From assembly GCF_009931115.1 (NCBI RefSeq), contig NZ_CP047491.1:2431501-2495500 (forward strand): DNA of 64,000 nt. Direction: 5' to 3'. The stretch is from Microbulbifer hydrolyticus (GTDB lineage Bacteria > Pseudomonadota > Gammaproteobacteria > Pseudomonadales > Cellvibrionaceae). The position numbers were made by a program, and so were the translations under genes. Positions 60,420 through 64,000 of this stretch are shown one piece after another. The notes under the pieces were generated by a model. It was given only the letters and a program-made list of their open reading frames with translations, made no database searches and was not told the origin of the DNA. The first letter of the stretch is position 1; the number at the start of each line of letters is the position of its first letter.

Positions 60420-62024
60420 TCAGATGAACAGCCTTTCGGCGTCGACCTCAATAAAGCTCACACCGGAGAACGCGAACGCCTGCTGCAGATCACCGGCCAG
60501 CCCCTGCAGCGACCCGGGCTGATAAACCTGGCAGCCAAACGCGCGCGCGAGTCCAATAAAATCCGGGTTGCGCGGCAACACACCCACCGGCTCGATATTG
60601 CGCTCCAGCATATCGTCGCGGATCTGTCCCAGGCTTGCATTGTTGTAGATCAAGACCACCAGCGCGGTGTCGACCTCCTCCACCGCCGTAGCCAGCTCCT
60701 GCACGGTATACAGAAAGCCGCCGTCCCCGGCGATGACCAGTGCAGGCTGCGCCGGCGCGGCAATTTTGGCACCGATGCCCGCGGGCAGTCCGTAACCCAG
60801 AGTCCCGTACCCGGTGGGGTGCAACCACTGGCGCGGCCGGTTTCTGGGGAATACATAATTTCCGGTATAGGCAATCTGGGTCATATCCGTTGCCACCAGC
60901 GCGTCTTCTGGCAGCACTTCGGCAATACAGTCGAGCACCTGCTGGTGCTGTTGCTGCAGTGCCGCATGCCCGTGCTGCACCTGCGCCGGCAGCTGCTGGA
61001 GCCGCGCCAGCCAGTCGCTGTGGGTGACCGGCGCGCGGTCGCCCCAAGCAGCCAGCAGCAGGCTCACCGCCTGATGGCTATCTGCCACGATCGGCAATGC
61101 GGCCGGATAGAGATCATTCATTTTGTCGCTATCGATATCGATGCGAACAATGTCGCCGGTGATCGGCAGCGTGTCGCGCCACATATCTGTATCGGCCAAC
61201 TCGGTACCGATGGCCAGTACCAGGTCAGCCTGCTCCACCAGTTCCCAACCGGCCGGAGTGCACAGGGTCGCACCGCCTGACAGCGGGTGCGCTGCCGGCA
61301 AAATACCCTTGCCAGCAACGGTGGTGAATAGCGGCACCTGCGCCGCCTCTGCAAGCGCCTGCAGCTCGCTTGCAGCATTTACCGCACCGCCGCCGGCAAT
61401 GATCAGCGGCCGCTTTGCCGCGGCCAGCAGCGCCGCCGCGCGCTCGATATCGTCGGCACAGGGCGCCGGACGCCGCGCACTGAGCGCCACTTCACCGCTC
61501 CAGTCGCGGGCCACCGGCGCAGCCAGTACATCCATCGGCACTTCGATATGCACCGGGCGCCGGCGCTGGCTGTTGAACACGGCAAAAGCGCGTGCGATCA
61601 GGTCGGGGAGGTCTTCGGGCGTGCGCGCGGTGGCACTGAAGGCGGTAAGCGGTGCGGTGATCGCGCGCTGGTCTTTGGTTTCATGCAAGCGCCCACGGCC
61701 CTTGCCCAGTGTATGGGTTTCATTGACGCTGGTGATCACCAGCATCGGCACCGAATCGGAATAGGCCTGGCCGATGGCGGTGGCGGCATTGGTAAGCCCG
61801 GGCCCGGTGATCAGAAAACACACACCGGGCTTGCCGGTAACCCGCGCATAGCCATCGGCCATGAAACCAGCGCCCTGCTCGTGACGCGTCAGCACATGGC
61901 GGATATCAGTCTCCGGCAAGCCCCGATAAAGCTCCAGGGTATGCACCCCGGGGATACCAAAAACTGTGTCTACACCATAGTTCTGCAGCAGTTTTACCAG
62001 TGCCACACCCGCGGTTACCGCCAT
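60420..62024 (-). CDS. aruI: TPP-dependent decarboxylase, 2-ketoarginine decarboxylase-like (AruI)
   Basis: 534 residues of the acetolactate synthase/benzoylformate decarboxylase family. The N-terminal catalytic Glu is in VLTRHEQGAGFMADGYAR, the middle domain follows, and the C-terminal TPP motif is VIAGDGGFLYTVQELATAVE with IYNNASLGQIRDD. In the arginine transaminase route AruI decarboxylates 5-guanidino-2-oxopentanoate to 4-guanidinobutanal. It is 59 bp upstream of the AruH-like gene on the same strand, so the two form an operon. Acetolactate synthase is a less likely alternative, since there is no small subunit. Confidence 0.85.
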   Translation of the reverse strand: MAVTAGVALVKLLQNYGVDTVFGIPGVHTLELYRGLPETDIRHVLTRHEQGAGFMADGYARVTGKPGVCFLITGPGLTNAATAIGQAYSDSVPMLVITSVNETHTLGKGRGRLHETKDQRAITAPLTAFSATARTPEDLPDLIARAFAVFNSQRRRPVHIEVPMDVLAAPVARDWSGEVALSARRPAPCADDIERAAALLAAAKRPLIIAGGGAVNAASELQALAEAAQVPLFTTVAGKGILPAAHPLSGGATLCTPAGWELVEQADLVLAIGTELADTDMWRDTLPITGDIVRIDIDSDKMNDLYPAALPIVADSHQAVSLLLAAWGDRAPVTHSDWLARLQQLPAQVQHGHAALQQQHQQVLDCIAEVLPEDALVATDMTQIAYTGNYVFPRNRPRQWLHPTGYGTLGYGLPAGIGAKIAAPAQPALVIAGDGGFLYTVQELATAVEEVDTALVVLIYNNASLGQIRDDMLERNIEPVGVLPRNPDFIGLARAFGCQVYQPGSLQGLAGDLQQAFAFSGVSFIEVDAERLFI

Positions 62025-62424
62025 ACTTCTACCACTTATTGTTCTATCGGAGGCCCAATGCTACGGGTGCGTAGAAAAAAGCTCAAATTGAGGGTCTTAC
62101 ACAAAACTGCTACCGCCAAAAACAGATAAATTTCAGACCGATGACGAATACCTGCATAGAACAATCGTTACTTTAAATGGGCAAGGTGAGAGCAGACGGT
62201 GCAAATGGCGCGAATATACTTTGCAGTAATTGATGAGTTCACATCCTGCCTACCCAAAGCGTTTGGGTTATGGAAAAATCATGGGACAAAAAGATCGAAT
62301 ATTGCTCAATAAAAACAGTAGTCCCTGATTCCCCGCCCCACATTGTTTGGGAAAATTGAGTGTCTTTCACTTTCCGCAGTGAGAGACACCGTGGTTCCAA
62401 CGCTTTAACTCAAAGGAGAGAGCG
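62025..62424. other. 400-base gap with an inverted repeat
   Basis: It contains GTGTCTTTCACT...AGTGAGAGACAC (62360-62389), a 12-bp imperfect stem without T run, before the lipoprotein gene. No gene seen. Confidence 0.45.
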
Positions 62425-64000
62425 ATGATGAGGTTCCACATACCGATGATTGCCATCATTTTTCTACTGTGCAGCGCTTGTGGCAGTGGTGGTGATGGAA
62501 GTTCAGGCGATGCCGATTCCGACTCAACGGGTATTTCAACTTACGTAGACATCCGTGAGCCCATCAACGGTAGCGGGAGCTACAGCACCATCCAGCCATC
62601 GCTAGAAATCTCTGGTACCGCCTTCACCTCACCTGGCAACGTCGATTGCAAGAACGTATTTCCGACCAAACTTAAACTCACCTGGTCCAATCGTTCCACA
62701 GGCCAGACTGGCACCGGTGGTATCGGGTCGTTCTGTCAGAGCACTTTTCTCGGCCTGCAGTGGGGCTCCCAGTGGACCATCACCTACGGCACTATCGACC
62801 TGCAACTCGGCGAAAACGACATCCGTATTACTGTCACTGACAATATCGGCAATAGCGGAACCGCCCACCTGTCCGTTACACGTAACCAAGACCTCGTAGC
62901 CCCGGTAATCATCAGTACTGCGCCCGAAACCAATGCAGATGACTTCCCTATTTACGGCAACCTCCAGGTCAAGTTCAGCGAAGGCATGCTTCCAAACAGC
63001 CTGACCAGCAGCCGTTTCACACTGCAGAACACTGACACTGGTACTTTTGTCGAAGGGCACGTTGGTTACGAAAAGAACTACAACAAGGGCGTATACAGCT
63101 ATCTCTGGAATTTCTCCCCCTATACAGACCTGAACTATTCAACCATTTACCGCGCCACCATCAATGGCCAGGTGGAGGATGCCTTCGGTGGCAACATCAT
63201 GGGACAAGACTTCAGCTGGACCTTCGCGACAGCCAAAAACCCCGATATCACCCCGCCACAGGTCGCCCGGGTCAGCCCCACACCTGACTCCAGCTGCGTG
63301 CCGCCAACGACCGTGCTGGTTGCTGAGTTTGACGAAGCCCTCGACACCCGGAACATCAATACTGATAGTTTTAGCCTGACAGATGAGACGGGAGCCGCAA
63401 TAGAAGCAGCGACACGCCATGAGGGCAGCGGCATTTTCCTAGAGCCCCAGTTCCCACTGCTAAGCGATACCGGTTATGAAGCGACACTTGCGGCCAGCAT
63501 AACCGATCTAGCCGGCAACCCGCTGGGGCAGGAGTTTCGCTGGGGCTTCAGGACTCTCGCCGAGCTCGGTGTGGGCACATGGAGCCAAACTTCCAGCGAA
63601 AATGTGCCCTTTGCACGACGCGGCCACACCGCAACTTGGACTGGCACAGAAATGATCGTTCTGGGTGGCTACGGTTGGCTACCTAGTGCCGGCCAGTTTG
63701 TAGTGACAAATACCGGAGGGAGTTACCACCCCACAACCAACTCCTGGACGCCGACAAACACCAAAGGGGCTACTCCATTCAGTGAGCACACTGCGGTATT
63801 CACTGGAAGTGAGATCATTCTCTGGGGAGGCAACACCGATACCGGCGCCCGCTACGCACCGGATACCGATTCCTGGCTGCCCACCAGCACTGTTGACGCG
63901 CCGACACCACGCAAGCAGCACTTGGCAATCTGGACCGGTAGCGAAATGATTGTCTGGGGCGGTGTGGGCATCTCCGGTAACGCGTTAGATAGCGGCGGAC
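62425..64000 (+). CDS. Lipoprotein with Ig-like (SbsA) and kelch-like repeats (C-terminus cut by window edge)
   Basis: 525 residues are visible. A lipoprotein-type signal (IPMIAIIFLLCSACGSGG, Cys as +1) is followed by a Ser/Asp-rich linker. Two SbsA-like Ig domains then occur (DLVAPVIISTAPETNADDF, PPQVARVSPTPDSSCVPPTT; each with FSWTF or FRWGF at its end). The start of kelch-like repeats follows (RRGHTATWTGTEMIVLGGYG, SEHTAVFTGSEIILWGGN and KQHLAIWTGSEMIVWGGVG). AAAGGAGAG lies just before ATG 62425. It is probably an outer-surface beta-propeller for carbohydrate or protein binding. Confidence 0.88.
   Translation, partial: MMRFHIPMIAIIFLLCSACGSGGDGSSGDADSDSTGISTYVDIREPINGSGSYSTIQPSLEISGTAFTSPGNVDCKNVFPTKLKLTWSNRSTGQTGTGGIGSFCQSTFLGLQWGSQWTITYGTIDLQLGENDIRITVTDNIGNSGTAHLSVTRNQDLVAPVIISTAPETNADDFPIYGNLQVKFSEGMLPNSLTSSRFTLQNTDTGTFVEGHVGYEKNYNKGVYSYLWNFSPYTDLNYSTIYRATINGQVEDAFGGNIMGQDFSWTFATAKNPDITPPQVARVSPTPDSSCVPPTTVLVAEFDEALDTRNINTDSFSLTDETGAAIEAATRHEGSGIFLEPQFPLLSDTGYEATLAASITDLAGNPLGQEFRWGFRTLAELGVGTWSQTSSENVPFARRGHTATWTGTEMIVLGGYGWLPSAGQFVVTNTGGSYHPTTNSWTPTNTKGATPFSEHTAVFTGSEIILWGGNTDTGARYAPDTDSWLPTSTVDAPTPRKQHLAIWTGSEMIVWGGVGISGNALDSGG

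Overview
This window looks like the chromosome of a GC-rich, free-living, probably marine gammaproteobacterium. The pointers are a TonB-dependent receptor, a secreted vibriolysin-type M4 protease with two PPC domains, gammaproteobacterial tRNAs, an AruH/AruI-like arginine transaminase pair and a dense set of CoA-dependent catabolic genes. The genus cannot be fixed from the sequence. No database search was run. Family assignments come from motifs and remembered homologues.

Region 1 (about 1-40.1 kb) is a large catabolic island and the most interesting part. Its left block is a run of minus-strand genes (13.4 to 2.2 kb): nitrilase/amidase, a bilin-reductase/RCCR-like protein, an acyl-CoA-dehydrogenase-fold enzyme, aldehyde dehydrogenase, an odd alpha/beta hydrolase, an isochorismatase-fold amidohydrolase, a flavin monooxygenase, two maleate-isomerase-family proteins and an MFS carrier, followed by a TonB receptor cut by the window edge. 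The middle block (13.6-25.9 kb) holds a second MFS carrier, a secreted alpha/beta hydrolase, an SDR resembling plant chlorophyll b reductase (NOL/NYC1), a rubredoxin-rubredoxin reductase fusion, two unassigned cytosolic proteins, a flavin reductase, an HMG-CoA-lyase-like enzyme, a class III CoA-transferase, a Crp/Fnr regulator and a methyltransferase. The right block (26-40.1 kb) has a minus-strand operon (LeuCD-type hydro-lyase, two MmgE/PrpD proteins, AMP-forming CoA ligase, amidase, enoyl-CoA hydratase). It also has plus-strand genes including a clear homologue of red chlorophyll catabolite reductase (RCCR) and an alpha/beta hydrolase of chlorophyllase-like layout.

My reading is a bacterial pathway for degrading chlorophyll or related tetrapyrroles. 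Uptake would use the TonB receptor. Ester hydrolysis and side-chain or macrocycle reduction would follow (SDR, RCCR-like proteins, electrons from rubredoxin). The resulting maleimide-like monopyrroles would be opened (nitrilase, amidases) and the dialkylmaleates isomerised or hydrated (maleate-isomerase-like, LeuCD-like, PrpD-like). CoA activation and lyase cleavage would finish the route. Two site families tie the island together. Five TTGAY-N4-RTCAN boxes have a -10-like hexamer at an almost constant distance, and they match the recognition helix of the local Crp/Fnr protein. Five 18-bp TGWTATA-N4-TATAWCA palindromes lie in the main divergent or upstream intergenic regions.

Region 2 (40.2-47.2 kb) is accessory: a caspase-fold protein, a small outer-membrane barrel, two unknown envelope proteins, a GH108-like muramidase and the M4 protease, with AT-rich gaps. 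Region 3 (47.2-50.2 kb) is a minus-strand array of 14 tRNA genes, some non-canonical, with an HNH endonuclease and a 96-residue unknown protein embedded. Region 4 (50.5-64 kb) holds a glycine-zipper membrane protein, an ElaA acetyltransferase, a FadJ-thiolase pair flanked by AraC remnants, an NhaC antiporter, the AruI/AruH-like pair and the start of a lipoprotein with Ig-like and kelch-like repeats that runs off the right edge.
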